DNA from: UBA6136 sp044350805
GTDB lineage: Bacteria; Pseudomonadota; Gammaproteobacteria; Methylococcales; Methylococcaceae
Reading direction: 5' to 3'
Assembly (NCBI GenBank): GCA_044350805.1
Contig: JBILGU010000009.1
Location: 52,725 to 116,724 of the forward strand
Length of the DNA stretch: 64,000 nt
Under the pieces are notes generated by a model. The model was given only the letters and a program-made list of their open reading frames with translations, was not told where the DNA came from and did no database searches. Every line of letters starts with the position of its first letter. Position 1 is the first letter of the stretch. The position numbers and the translations under genes were made by a program. This document shows, piece by piece, positions 35,461 to 44,317 of the stretch.

Positions 35461-37140
35461 TTGAAACGTCTATTTCTCATCCTGATGCTGGTTTCATTGC
35501 CCAGCCTGGCGGCCGTTCAGCACCCGCTGGCGGCAGTGGATACCTCCAGCCCTCGAAGCCTTCTCATCGGCTATATCACTTTGACCAATGATCTCTATCG
35601 AAGTGGGTCGGAAATTGTTCAGCATTACAGAGAATCTGGACGTCTCTATCTGTCCGATGAGGAGCGCGAAGGGCTTTACCGAACCAAGGATCAGGCATTC
35701 AAGCTCACTCCTGCGTTCGATTTTTCCGTGTTGCCCTCCATCACGCGTCAGGAATCCGAGCGACGGATGGTGATTCAGTTAAAAGAGGTTCTCGATCGGG
35801 TCGCGCTTCCCCCCCAAAGCGAGATTCCGGATGCAAAGGCCATGAAAGAGCAAGGGAAGACCCGTTGGCAGATTCCGGGAACGGAAATCGCAATCCAGCA
35901 AATTGAATCGGGACCGCGAAAGGGAGATTACATTTTCGCTCCCGATTCGATCGAACGTCTCCCCGAAATGTATGAAGTCGCGAAGGAGCTTCCCTACGTC
36001 GATACCTCGACAGAAAACTGGTACCTCAAGCAGATTAAATATCCCATCGGGCCGATGTTTGCCCTGGCCAAGGTCATCCCGTCGCGCTGGATTCTCAATG
36101 AGGCGACGATAGCATCCTCCAAAATCACTTTTCTGCAGCAACCGCTTTGGCGATGGATTGGAATCGTTTTGATTGGTCTGATCGTCGGGAGCATCGGTCG
36201 CTCCATGTTCCGGCTCAGCGTTCGATTGCAGGAAAGGTATGCCGATTCCCTCGGGTTTACCACCTTGATTCGTCCCCTGACGGTGACAATATTGTCAGCC
36301 ATCAGTTCACGGCTTCTGGCCGATGTCCTTCGGATATCCGACGCGGTGTTCCTGACGCTGATCCCCTCCCTTTGGGCCCTGTTCTTTATTTCGTTGTCCT
36401 GGCTTTTCTGGAACCTCGGCGATGTGGTGTCAGAGGCCATCATCGCCTCTGAACGCATGATCAAGGGCAGCATCAACAGTCAGTTGACGCGGTTCGTCAT
36501 GCGGTTGATGACGTTCACTCTCGTGGTCGCCACTCTCGTCATCGGTGGCCAGAGTTTGGGGCTTCCGGCTTATTCGATTATTGCCAGTATCGGTGTTGGC
36601 GGCTTGGCGGTCGCCTTGGCGGCACAGCACACCCTGGCCAATCTCCTGGCTTCGTTGATCATCATGTTCGAAAAGCCTTTCATCATTGGAAGCCGAGTGA
36701 AGGTCAGCGGACAGGGGGGCACGGTGAGTTCAGTAGGTTTTCGCAGTACCCAGATCCTGACGGATCAAGGTGCCACCATATCGATTCCCAATGACAAGGT
36801 CATCAGTGGTCCGATTGAAGCGGACAATACCCGCCCGCAAAACCATGTCTCCGCGACTTTGAGTGTCCCCTCTCGAAGCCCTGTCGGGGTTATTCGAAAC
36901 TTCCTGACGCTGGCCAGAGACCATCTCAAGGCCGCAGAAATGGTCGAAACCCCCTCTATCAATGTGGGTGTTTCCGGGCTTCAGGGGGACAAGGTCGAGA
37001 TTCATATCGAGTTTATTCTGACGGGCCCCTTTGGCGAGCGGGTGCAAGAGCGAAAGAACCACATCTTGCTGGAGCTTCTGGAGATCGGGCATCAAAGTGG
37101 GATCGTCGGGAATGGTGAGGCCATCGCCCAGAAGAACTGA
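35461..37140 (+). CDS. MscS-family mechanosensitive channel with periplasmic domain (copy 1)
   Basis: The start is TTG with GAGG six bases upstream. A signal peptide (1-18) is followed by a periplasmic domain of about 170 residues (TSSPRSLLIGYI, IPGTEIAIQQIESGPRKG). Next come about five helices ending in the MscS pore helix and beta domain: GLPAYSIIASIGVGGLAVALA, AQHTLANLLASLIIMFEKPF, then GTVSSVGFRSTQI and SIPNDKV. The ion-conducting part is therefore complete. The protein should act as an osmotic release channel in the inner membrane. A paralogue follows 107 bases downstream. Confidence 0.93.
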   Translation: MKRLFLILMLVSLPSLAAVQHPLAAVDTSSPRSLLIGYITLTNDLYRSGSEIVQHYRESGRLYLSDEEREGLYRTKDQAFKLTPAFDFSVLPSITRQESERRMVIQLKEVLDRVALPPQSEIPDAKAMKEQGKTRWQIPGTEIAIQQIESGPRKGDYIFAPDSIERLPEMYEVAKELPYVDTSTENWYLKQIKYPIGPMFALAKVIPSRWILNEATIASSKITFLQQPLWRWIGIVLIGLIVGSIGRSMFRLSVRLQERYADSLGFTTLIRPLTVTILSAISSRLLADVLRISDAVFLTLIPSLWALFFISLSWLFWNLGDVVSEAIIASERMIKGSINSQLTRFVMRLMTFTLVVATLVIGGQSLGLPAYSIIASIGVGGLAVALAAQHTLANLLASLIIMFEKPFIIGSRVKVSGQGGTVSSVGFRSTQILTDQGATISIPNDKVISGPIEADNTRPQNHVSATLSVPSRSPVGVIRNFLTLARDHLKAAEMVETPSINVGVSGLQGDKVEIHIEFILTGPFGERVQERKNHILLELLEIGHQSGIVGNGEAIAQKN

Positions 37141-37247
37141 TCCGCGAGCTTAAAGCTCACGGACTGGATAGCGATTCAGATCCCTCAGCCCATCGCGCTT
37201 CCATTGACCCCCTGTTGTTCAACCTTCGGTCCCCAAGGATCTTGATC

Positions 37248-38984
37248 ATGCACCCCTTCCAAGCCGTTTCCTCGGGCTCCCACTGGATCCTTCGCATCAT
37301 TTTGAGCCTGATCTTCGGTGTGGGCTTATTCGTTGCGGCGAAGGGGGTCACCGCCGCGGCAAGGTCGGAGGCGATTCTTGAAACAGCCGATACTTCAAGC
37401 CCTCGTGCGACCTTGAATGGATTTATGGGGGTCATGAGGGAGCGCTATGACGCCACGATGGGGCCTAACAGTGTCTTTCAGACCTACCTTCGTTCTGCCC
37501 GTCTTTTCCCCGAAAAATTCGACATCAAGGAAACCCTCGGAATGATCGAGAGGGATCGGGCGATGTCGGCCAAATTCCTGGATCTCAGCGATATTCCGGA
37601 GGCCATCGCAGAGCAGAGTGCCTGGCGTCTCACGCTGCAGCTGTTGGAGATCTTCAACCACATTCCCATGCCCCCATCCAGTGAAATACCGGATGCCAGC
37701 GCGATTCAGGGGGAGCCCTTCAAACGATGGACGGTCCCGGGGACAGAGATCCGGATTGGCCTCATTGAATCAGGTCCCAAAGCGGGCCAATTTCTTTTTA
37801 CCAAGGAGACCGTCGCGCAGATCCCGGTTTTTTTTGAGCGGGTCCGAAAGGCTCATTATCCCGAAGGGACCCCTGAATTCATGTTCGACAAGGTCTTCAA
37901 CCTTCCGACCGGGATCGCGACCTATCTGGCCTATGTGGTTCCTCCTCGCTGGTTTATCTTCTTGCCATCCCCATTCATCCACACCTTCTTTGGTGAGCCG
38001 ATCTGGCGCTGGCTGGCCTTACTGATCTTGTTCTCATGCGTCAGTTGGCTTTTATGGAAAAGTATTCGACTGTCCCGAAGAGCTGTGCATAACTTCGGGG
38101 TAAGGGCCGTTGCATGGCGCCTCTTACCGGCCCTCACCCTGGTTCTTCTTGTACCCTCCCTCTGCTTTATCCTAGGGGAGGTGCTCCGAGTGACTCCCCA
38201 TCTTTTCGGGCGCCTCACGCTGACCCTTTGGGGACTTTTTTATCTGGCGCTGACCTGGGTAGTCTGGGGCACTGGGGAAATGATCGCCGAATGGATCATC
38301 GGGCTTGAGCGCATTCAAACCGACAGCACAGACAGCCAGTTGGTGCGACTGACGGCCCGTTTGATCTCGATGGGCTTTGGGGTCGGCATCCTGATTGAGG
38401 GAGCCAATCGCATTGGGCTTCCCTCCTATTCGATCATTGCAGGCCTTGGCGTTGGGGGTCTTGCGGTGGCGCTTGCAGGGCAGCAGGCGCTGGGTAACCT
38501 TCTGGGTTCTCTCATCATCATGTTTGAAAAACCCTTCCGGATCGGGCACAAGATCAGGACCGGTGGTATTGAAGGCACCGTGGAGAACATCGGTTTTCGA
38601 ACGGCCAAGCTTCGCACCTCGGAAGGCGCCTTGCTGATTGCGCCAAGCAGCGAGCTGATCCGACATTCGATTGAGAACATGACGCTCAGGGATGCCTGGC
38701 GGATCAAAAAGACCCTTTATTTCAGCCTGGAAAGTCCGATCGACGAGGTGAGGGGTTTTAAGGAGGAGGCCTTGGCACTCCTAAAGGATGATTTTGATGT
38801 GCTGGAACTCAATCAACGGGTTGCCCTGATCGCGATCGGGCCGCAGGGCTACGAGATGCTGATCGAATTTGTGCTTGGAACTTCGGAGTACGACAAGCAA
38901 CTAACGGCCTGTGACCGGATTCTCTCCGGCTTGGCCACCTTGGCCGAAAATCGGCAACTCCGTTTCATGAAGTCTCCTGACTAG
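37248..38984 (+). CDS. MscS-family mechanosensitive channel with periplasmic domain (copy 2)
   Basis: This is a paralogue of the preceding gene with the same order: an N-terminal hydrophobic signal or anchor, a periplasmic domain (DTSSPRATLNGFM, VPGTEIRIGLIESGPKAG), membrane helices, the pore segment (LGVGGLAVALAGQQALGNLL), then the beta domain (GTVENIGFRTAKLRT). The ATG at 37248 is chosen because AAGGA lies about 9 bases upstream; a TTG at 37215 would add 11 residues. Sequence identity between the copies looks moderate, so the duplication is old and the gating properties may differ. Confidence 0.93.
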   Translation: MHPFQAVSSGSHWILRIILSLIFGVGLFVAAKGVTAAARSEAILETADTSSPRATLNGFMGVMRERYDATMGPNSVFQTYLRSARLFPEKFDIKETLGMIERDRAMSAKFLDLSDIPEAIAEQSAWRLTLQLLEIFNHIPMPPSSEIPDASAIQGEPFKRWTVPGTEIRIGLIESGPKAGQFLFTKETVAQIPVFFERVRKAHYPEGTPEFMFDKVFNLPTGIATYLAYVVPPRWFIFLPSPFIHTFFGEPIWRWLALLILFSCVSWLLWKSIRLSRRAVHNFGVRAVAWRLLPALTLVLLVPSLCFILGEVLRVTPHLFGRLTLTLWGLFYLALTWVVWGTGEMIAEWIIGLERIQTDSTDSQLVRLTARLISMGFGVGILIEGANRIGLPSYSIIAGLGVGGLAVALAGQQALGNLLGSLIIMFEKPFRIGHKIRTGGIEGTVENIGFRTAKLRTSEGALLIAPSSELIRHSIENMTLRDAWRIKKTLYFSLESPIDEVRGFKEEALALLKDDFDVLELNQRVALIAIGPQGYEMLIEFVLGTSEYDKQLTACDRILSGLATLAENRQLRFMKSPD

Positions 38985-39083
38985 AAAGCGATCCAAGTGC
39001 TATATGATGGGGGCTTTCGAGTGGCATCGATCAAGCCAAAACGACATCCTCCAAGTGGCATCAAGACCGCGTGATAAAAATCA

Positions 39084-39428
39084 ATGAATAACGGCTCGGT
39101 ATCGCAAGCACCTCTCTTACAGGTCATCTACGAAAGTAAGGCTTCGAGGTCCTTTTCAGAAGCAGAAGTGGAGGCTTTGCTAGCGGCTTCTAGAACGTCG
39201 AACACCCGAAAAGGAATTACCGGAATTTTGCTCTACCGCAATGGCACCTTTACTCAGGTGCTGGAAGGGGGGGAGCTCGAAGTTCGAGCGCTTCTTGAAA
39301 AGATCCAGCGTGATCCCCGGCATCAGAATTTCTCCATCAGGCTGGAGCAATTCATCGAGTACCGAAGCTTTCCGAACTGGTCCATGGCCTATTCCCGCCG
39401 AGATCTCTCCGAATTCATGCAGCGTTGA
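39084..39428 (+). CDS. Stand-alone BLUF-domain blue-light photoreceptor
   Basis: This 114-residue protein is a single BLUF (FAD-binding) domain without an output domain. The photoactive residues are all present with the same spacing as in AppA: Tyr16 (VIYES), Asn40 (SNTRKGITG) and Gln58 (FTQVLEG), separated by 24 and 18 residues. The conserved Trp and Met are at 100 and 102 (NWSMAY). The DPRH motif is intact. It would signal by protein-protein contact to an unknown partner. Its neighbours are MscS channels upstream and pentameric-channel homologues downstream, all on the plus strand. Confidence 0.93.
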   Translation: MNNGSVSQAPLLQVIYESKASRSFSEAEVEALLAASRTSNTRKGITGILLYRNGTFTQVLEGGELEVRALLEKIQRDPRHQNFSIRLEQFIEYRSFPNWSMAYSRRDLSEFMQR

Positions 39429-39483
39429 GCGATGTTGCTCCTGTCAATGATGACCCCGGGGCAATGATGCTGTGCCTTCCCAA

Positions 39484-39492
39484 GGGGGGGGG
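39484..39492 (+). repeat. G9 homopolymer upstream of the first pLGIC-like gene
   Basis: Nine consecutive G residues lie about 30 bases before the ATG at 39522. They are in the untranslated or promoter region between the BLUF gene and the channel-like gene. Length change by slippage could alter promoter spacing or leader structure. Confidence 0.85.
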
Positions 39493-39521
39493 CTCTTACG
39501 GAAGTCTGACCTCAAAAAAAC

Positions 39522-40658
39522 ATGAAGCCTAAGACCGCCACCACACCAGCCACAAGACTAATTATGCCCATTGGGTTGATCTTTTTATTGGTCCTCTCCG
39601 GAATCATTTTTAGATATGACAACTATGTGCATCATGCCTCAAGCATTGATGAAATTTTAGTCCCGGTTTCCACGGAAAGTTTGCCTATCGCCTTCAATAC
39701 GATAGGCGTGGGAATGGTGGCTAGTAACATCTACAACTTCGATGCGGGAAAGAAAACGTTTGATGCCGATGGGTGGGTCTGGCTGACCTGGTCACCCGAA
39801 ATTGAAAAGCACATGAAGGCCCGGGCGATGAGCGCTCCGGACCTCTTCTTCTTCAACGGAGTCGATGATTACGATTTTTCATTGGTGCCAGACAGCACTG
39901 CGCCCTTACGCTTTCCGGATGGCCGTTACTATCAAAAGTACCGCTATTCCGGGCATTTCTATGCCCATGATCTTAATTTCAGGCGGTATCCCTTTCAGAC
40001 GATCAGCCTGCCTCTGGCGCTTGAGCTGAAATCCATTGACCTTCTTGGGACAGAGACACCCCTCAGCGTGGTCCTGGATCATGAGCATTCGGGCGTCGGG
40101 TCATACATTGAGATTGCGGGATACGTGAAGGAGGGCTTTACCTTTTCAAGCTATCTTCATAAATACATCAGCTCTCAGGGCGAGCCGGGCCTGCTCAATG
40201 GCGTTCGCAGCCTGTATCAAGCCCGCATGGAAGTCGCCTATGGCAAGGCCCCCATGGCGACGGTCATCAAACTGCTGATACCACTGATTACGGTGATGGC
40301 CATCATCCTTCTTTCCACATTAATTCCGCTGAAAGGCTGGGAAGTGCGATTGGCTATTCCGCCGACTGTGATACTGACCTTGATCTTCCTGCAGCAGGCC
40401 TACCAGGCGAACTTGCCGGACCTTCCCTACATCACCTTCCTCGATTGTCTTTACAACATGAGTTATCTGAGTGCTCTTATGATTTTTGGTCTCTATCTGT
40501 GGGGCAGCATGGAATATCATATTTCGGCGGAAGAGGATCCTGAGAAGACCATGGTCAGGATTCAAAAGGTCGACAGGCAGGTTCTTTTGGCGCTCACCAT
40601 TTTTTTTCCCATCGGAACCTGGGTCAACTGGACTGCCATGGGGCTCCCCTGGCATTGA
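39522..40658 (+). CDS. Prokaryotic pentameric ligand-gated ion channel homologue (copy 1)
   Basis: An N-terminal hydrophobic segment (13-30) precedes an extracellular beta domain (about 45-245) and four helices. The Cys-loop equivalent FRRYPFQT (153-160) is close to the FRRYPFD of the bacterial channel GLIC. The M2-M3 region NLPDLPYITF (297-306) matches NLPKTPYMTY of GLIC, and the segment from the M2 start to this point has the same length. Glu274 falls at position -2', as in cation-selective channels. M2 unusually carries adjacent prolines (280-281) at about 4'-5'. M4 is about 352-372. The ligand is unknown. The downstream gene is a paralogue. Confidence 0.78.
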   Translation: MKPKTATTPATRLIMPIGLIFLLVLSGIIFRYDNYVHHASSIDEILVPVSTESLPIAFNTIGVGMVASNIYNFDAGKKTFDADGWVWLTWSPEIEKHMKARAMSAPDLFFFNGVDDYDFSLVPDSTAPLRFPDGRYYQKYRYSGHFYAHDLNFRRYPFQTISLPLALELKSIDLLGTETPLSVVLDHEHSGVGSYIEIAGYVKEGFTFSSYLHKYISSQGEPGLLNGVRSLYQARMEVAYGKAPMATVIKLLIPLITVMAIILLSTLIPLKGWEVRLAIPPTVILTLIFLQQAYQANLPDLPYITFLDCLYNMSYLSALMIFGLYLWGSMEYHISAEEDPEKTMVRIQKVDRQVLLALTIFFPIGTWVNWTAMGLPWH

Positions 40659-40697
40659 GCCATCCTCCTTCTTTCATTCCTGACGAGAGACGCATCG

Positions 40698-41837
40698 ATG
40701 TCGCATCTGCGGAGTCAATCACGAGGCCACGGGGTCATCCTGTTTTATGGGATCTTCATCCTTCTTGTGACCATCTCTGCGGTCAGTTGGCGCTTCTATA
40801 ACGCCACGCATCCCCCCAAGACGTATCAGGAGCAGTTGATTCCTCAATCCGAAGGGCAGGGAGGGCAGGCTCAAGTCAGTGTCGGGGTCGGCATGCTGAT
40901 CAACAATATCTACAATTTTGAGCCGGATCAGAAGACCTTTGATGCAGATGGCTGGGTCTGGCTGAAATGGCCTCCTGAAGTGGAGCAAGCGATGCAAAAG
41001 AACGCGGTTCACCCGCAGGATCTTTTCTATTTCTTCAATCAGGTGAATGGATACGACTCTATTTTGGTTCCAGCCGATCTAGCGCCAAAGCGCACCCCGG
41101 ACGGCGATTACTACGCTAAGTTTCAATTCTCGGGCCATTTTTTTGCCAATGCGCTCGATTTCAGGAAATTTCCGTTCCAGACCCTGACGTTTCCGATGGC
41201 CCTCGAACTTCGGACGGCAGAGCGTCTCGGACTCGATTACCCCTTAGGGATGCGAATTGATTATCAAAACTCAGGGATTGGCGCCTATATCGATTTGGGG
41301 GGATACAAAACCGAGGGCTTTACCTTGGCGCTCTATACCCATGTCTATGAGAGTTCCCTCGGGGATCCTGATTTTGGCAAGGAGCCACGACAGGTTTCTC
41401 AGGCACGCCTTGAAATCTCCTACAAGAAGACCCCCGTCGCCACTGTGCTTAAAATCCTCTTGCCGCTCATGGCCGTGATGGCGCTTTCTCTCCTTTCTCC
41501 CTCGATCTCTGCCACCGGTTGGGATGTCAGGGTGGGTATCCCGCCGACGGCGCTCCTCAGCCTCATCTTTCTCCAGCAGACCTATCAGACCTGGATTCCA
41601 GAGCTTCCCTACATCACGTTTCTGGATACGGTCTACAACGTGTGTTACATGACCAATCTGATTCTCTTTGGCCTTTTTCTCTGGGGCACCAACACCTACA
41701 GTCAGTGCTCCGATGAAGAAAGGCCTGCCGTGGTGGCTCGCATCGATAAGCTGGACAGCTATTTTCAGAAGGGACTGCTCGTGATCATTATCGTGGCCGT
41801 CTCGATCAACTGGAATTTGATGGGCCTTGGACACTGA
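40698..41837 (+). CDS. Prokaryotic pentameric ligand-gated ion channel homologue (copy 2)
   Basis: This 379-residue paralogue of the preceding protein begins 39 bases after it, with GAGAG before the ATG. It has the same signal or anchor segment (13-31), a beta domain with DADGWVWL (83-90) and FRKFPFQT (155-162), then M1 (about 249-268), M2 (about 276-298), M3 and M4. Asp276 replaces the glutamate at -2', and the double proline at 4'-5' is kept. WIPELPYITF (299-308) is the M2-M3 loop. Two different but co-encoded subunits suggest a heteromeric channel, although two homomers are equally possible. Confidence 0.78.
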   Translation: MSHLRSQSRGHGVILFYGIFILLVTISAVSWRFYNATHPPKTYQEQLIPQSEGQGGQAQVSVGVGMLINNIYNFEPDQKTFDADGWVWLKWPPEVEQAMQKNAVHPQDLFYFFNQVNGYDSILVPADLAPKRTPDGDYYAKFQFSGHFFANALDFRKFPFQTLTFPMALELRTAERLGLDYPLGMRIDYQNSGIGAYIDLGGYKTEGFTLALYTHVYESSLGDPDFGKEPRQVSQARLEISYKKTPVATVLKILLPLMAVMALSLLSPSISATGWDVRVGIPPTALLSLIFLQQTYQTWIPELPYITFLDTVYNVCYMTNLILFGLFLWGTNTYSQCSDEERPAVVARIDKLDSYFQKGLLVIIIVAVSINWNLMGLGH

Positions 41838-41889
41838 GCCACGCCGAAAGGCGGGCCCTGATGCTCAAGCCCTCTGATATCCCCGAGGT

Positions 41890-42531
41890 CTACTCAGCGA
41901 AGGCATATTGGTAGACAGGATCTATGGGATGGTTGGCATCGAGCCGAATGATTTCCTTGATCCGTCCATCATCAATACCGTAGACGCAACCGTGCAGCGT
42001 GGGAGATCCCCGGGATGCCCAGGCGGCCTGAATAATGGATGTATGCGCAATGTTGAAGATTTGCTGGGAGACGTTGAGCTCCACAAGTCGGTGATAGGCG
42101 TCATCGTCCCCAAGACCGCCTTCAAATTGCGTTCGGTTAGCCACGTACAGATCCTTGATGTGCTTGAGCCACTTGTTGACCATCAAAAGCCTGGGGGACT
42201 GGCTTTCCATGGCGGCCCTGATCCCTCCACAGTTGTAATGGCCGCAGACCACCACATGACCCACTTTGAGAACATCGACGGCATATTGCAGAACACTCAA
42301 TGAGTTGAAGTCGGTTGATATGAACTGATTTGCGATATTGCGGTGGACAAACATTTCACCAGGCTCCGCATTGACGACGATTTCGGAGGGAACGCGGCTA
42401 TCGGAGCAACCAATCCAGAGTACTTCGGGGGTTTGTTGATGGCTGAGACGCTTGAAAAAGTCTGGCGTGGATTCGATCTTGTCTTCAGCCCAGGCTTCGT
42501 TATCAAGAAGCATCTTTTCAAAAATATCCAT
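41890..42531 (-). CDS. Beta-class carbonic anhydrase
   Basis: This cytoplasmic zinc enzyme interconverts CO2 and bicarbonate. Zinc ligands and the catalytic dyad are at the same positions as in E. coli Can: Cys42, Asp44, His98, Cys101 (CSDSRVP and CGHYNCGG). Length (213) is typical. Its ATG directly follows the TAA of the SulP-transporter gene, and its AAGGAG ribosome-binding site lies inside the last codons of that gene, so the two are translationally coupled. The pair would supply and equilibrate intracellular bicarbonate. Confidence 0.96.
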   Translation of the reverse strand: MDIFEKMLLDNEAWAEDKIESTPDFFKRLSHQQTPEVLWIGCSDSRVPSEIVVNAEPGEMFVHRNIANQFISTDFNSLSVLQYAVDVLKVGHVVVCGHYNCGGIRAAMESQSPRLLMVNKWLKHIKDLYVANRTQFEGGLGDDDAYHRLVELNVSQQIFNIAHTSIIQAAWASRGSPTLHGCVYGIDDGRIKEIIRLDANHPIDPVYQYAFAE

Positions 42532-44103
42532 TTAGGTCTCCTTTGCATTGCTGTTGATTTTCATGAAGCCGGCATCCAGCTCGCCCGAATAGCCAAGAAC
42601 ATTTCTAAGCTCCACCGAGAGCCCCTTGGCTTCCATGCCCTCGTGGAAATCGATGATGCAATCCAGAATGTCCCGATCAATGAATCGCGCATGGCTCCCA
42701 TCGATGAGGACGCAGCTTTGAGGTTCGACTGCGTTCAAAATCTCCCTGAATTTCTGCTTGTTGAGAAACGTGACGTCTTTCCTGAACCGGATCAGGTAAT
42801 TTGCATCTTTTCGGGTGAATGCGATGGCTGAATGAAAGTTGGAGCGAATCACAAAGAGAAGGCCGATGGTCGTTCCAATCAGGATGCCTTTCAAAAGGTC
42901 ATCGATCAGGATTGCGGTGATGGTGATGATGAAGGGAATGAACTGATCGGTCCCCCGGCGATACATGTCGATGAATATGGCGGGTTTGGCCAGTTTGAAA
43001 CCCGTCAGCAACAAAATGGCAGCGAGTGTGGCCAGGGGAATCTCATTCATGAGGTCGGCTAAAAAGAGAACGCTGACGAGGAGGAGGATGCCATGCACCA
43101 TCGAAGACATCCGGGTTTTCGCGCCCGCGTTCACATTGGCTGAACTTCGGACGATCACAGAGGTGATCGGTAACCCGCCAAGGAGCGCGCTGACCATATT
43201 GCCAATCCCTTGTGCCTTGAGTTCCCGATTGGCTGGAGCCTGGCGTCTCAGGGGGTCAAGCCGGTCTACCGCCTCAAGGCTCAGCAGGGTTTCAATGCTG
43301 GCGACGATGGCGATGGTCAAGGCGGACTCATAGACCTTGGGGTTGTTCCATTGGGAAAAGTCTGGGTGAACCAGAGAAGCCATCAGGTGGCGAAGACTTT
43401 CATGCTCTGGAAGAGTGACAAAGTGCTGGTCGGGAATCTCGAGCATCGTATCGGCGGCAAAGGCCTGAAATAAAAGTCCCCAGATCACGGCCAGGAGAGG
43501 CCCCGGAACGATGCCCGCAAGCAGGAACCCCCGCCGAGCAAGCCCATCCCAGGCCAGCACAATCAGGATCGCGCCGACGCAGACTGTCGACGCACCCCAG
43601 GAAATGGAGCGGATGGCGCCTTCAATTTCATAAAGGAGTGTGACGGGTGACTCCGGCGCGTAGGTTTCGTCAACGATGAGGTCAGCGCCATAGCCGACAG
43701 CGTGCGGAATCTGCTTGATGATCAGGATAAGTCCGATGGCAACCAGCATCCCGCGAATGACCGCATTCGGAATGAACGAACCAATCGCGCCGGCGCCAAG
43801 GTAGCCGAGGACCAGCTGAATGGCACCGGCAATCAGTCCTGCCAGAAGAAAGGTATCGAAGGGTCCTAATTCCTGAATGGCGCTGAAGGTGATAGCCGTG
43901 AGGCCGGCAGCGGGTCCGGAAACACTCAGCTGGGAACCGCTCAAGGCGGAGACGATGAGGCCTCCAACGATCCCTGCAACAAGCCCGGAGAACAGGGGGG
44001 CGCCGGAGGCAAGCGCGACGCCCAGGCACAGGGGTAGGGCAACAAGAAAGACCACCACACCGGCAGGAAGGTCATGCTTGAGGTTATCCAGACGAATCAA
44101 CAT
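42532..44103 (-). CDS. SulP-family anion transporter with STAS domain, probable bicarbonate importer
   Basis: This SLC26/SulP protein has about 10-14 transmembrane segments starting at AGVVVFLVALPLCLGVALASG and a C-terminal STAS domain (about 430-520, CVLIDGSHARFIDRDILDCI). SVSGPAAGLTAI and the later GLPITSVIVRSSANVNAGAKTR are SulP motifs. Substrate cannot be read from sequence alone, but fusion-like coupling to carbonic anhydrase points to bicarbonate rather than sulphate. The ATG at 44103 has GAGTG and AGTGGA upstream; a GTG at 44112 is also possible. Confidence 0.9.
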   Translation of the reverse strand: MLIRLDNLKHDLPAGVVVFLVALPLCLGVALASGAPLFSGLVAGIVGGLIVSALSGSQLSVSGPAAGLTAITFSAIQELGPFDTFLLAGLIAGAIQLVLGYLGAGAIGSFIPNAVIRGMLVAIGLILIIKQIPHAVGYGADLIVDETYAPESPVTLLYEIEGAIRSISWGASTVCVGAILIVLAWDGLARRGFLLAGIVPGPLLAVIWGLLFQAFAADTMLEIPDQHFVTLPEHESLRHLMASLVHPDFSQWNNPKVYESALTIAIVASIETLLSLEAVDRLDPLRRQAPANRELKAQGIGNMVSALLGGLPITSVIVRSSANVNAGAKTRMSSMVHGILLLVSVLFLADLMNEIPLATLAAILLLTGFKLAKPAIFIDMYRRGTDQFIPFIITITAILIDDLLKGILIGTTIGLLFVIRSNFHSAIAFTRKDANYLIRFRKDVTFLNKQKFREILNAVEPQSCVLIDGSHARFIDRDILDCIIDFHEGMEAKGLSVELRNVLGYSGELDAGFMKINSNAKET

Positions 44104-44267
44104 TCCACTCACTCGATGGGTTAGAAAAAGGGTCTGCTTGGGGAAAGCAGACAGCCATAATATCCCGTAGAGACCATGAAGTGGTTCAAAACCACAATTA
44201 TTTTGGTGAGCGGTTCATTTCAACCGGCGATACGGGTGAGGGCACGTTACGCCCGGTCGACGACCCG

Positions 44268-44298
44268 AAAAACCCCGGGCAGTGCGCCCAGGGTTTTT
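44268..44298. terminator. Rho-independent terminator after the small lipoprotein gene
   Basis: AAAAACCC plus GGGC pairs with GCCC plus GGGTTTTT around a five-base loop, with one C-A mismatch. On the minus strand it ends in five T residues 20 bases after the lipoprotein stop. It could also act on plus-strand transcripts. Confidence 0.88.
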
Positions 44299-44317
44299 GC
44301 TGAATGGGGGAGGGGAG

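Noticed and set aside
41842..41853. CGCC-GAAA-GGCG hairpin between the second channel gene and carbonic anhydrase
   Set aside because: The stem has only four base pairs and no T-run; it is too weak to call a terminator.
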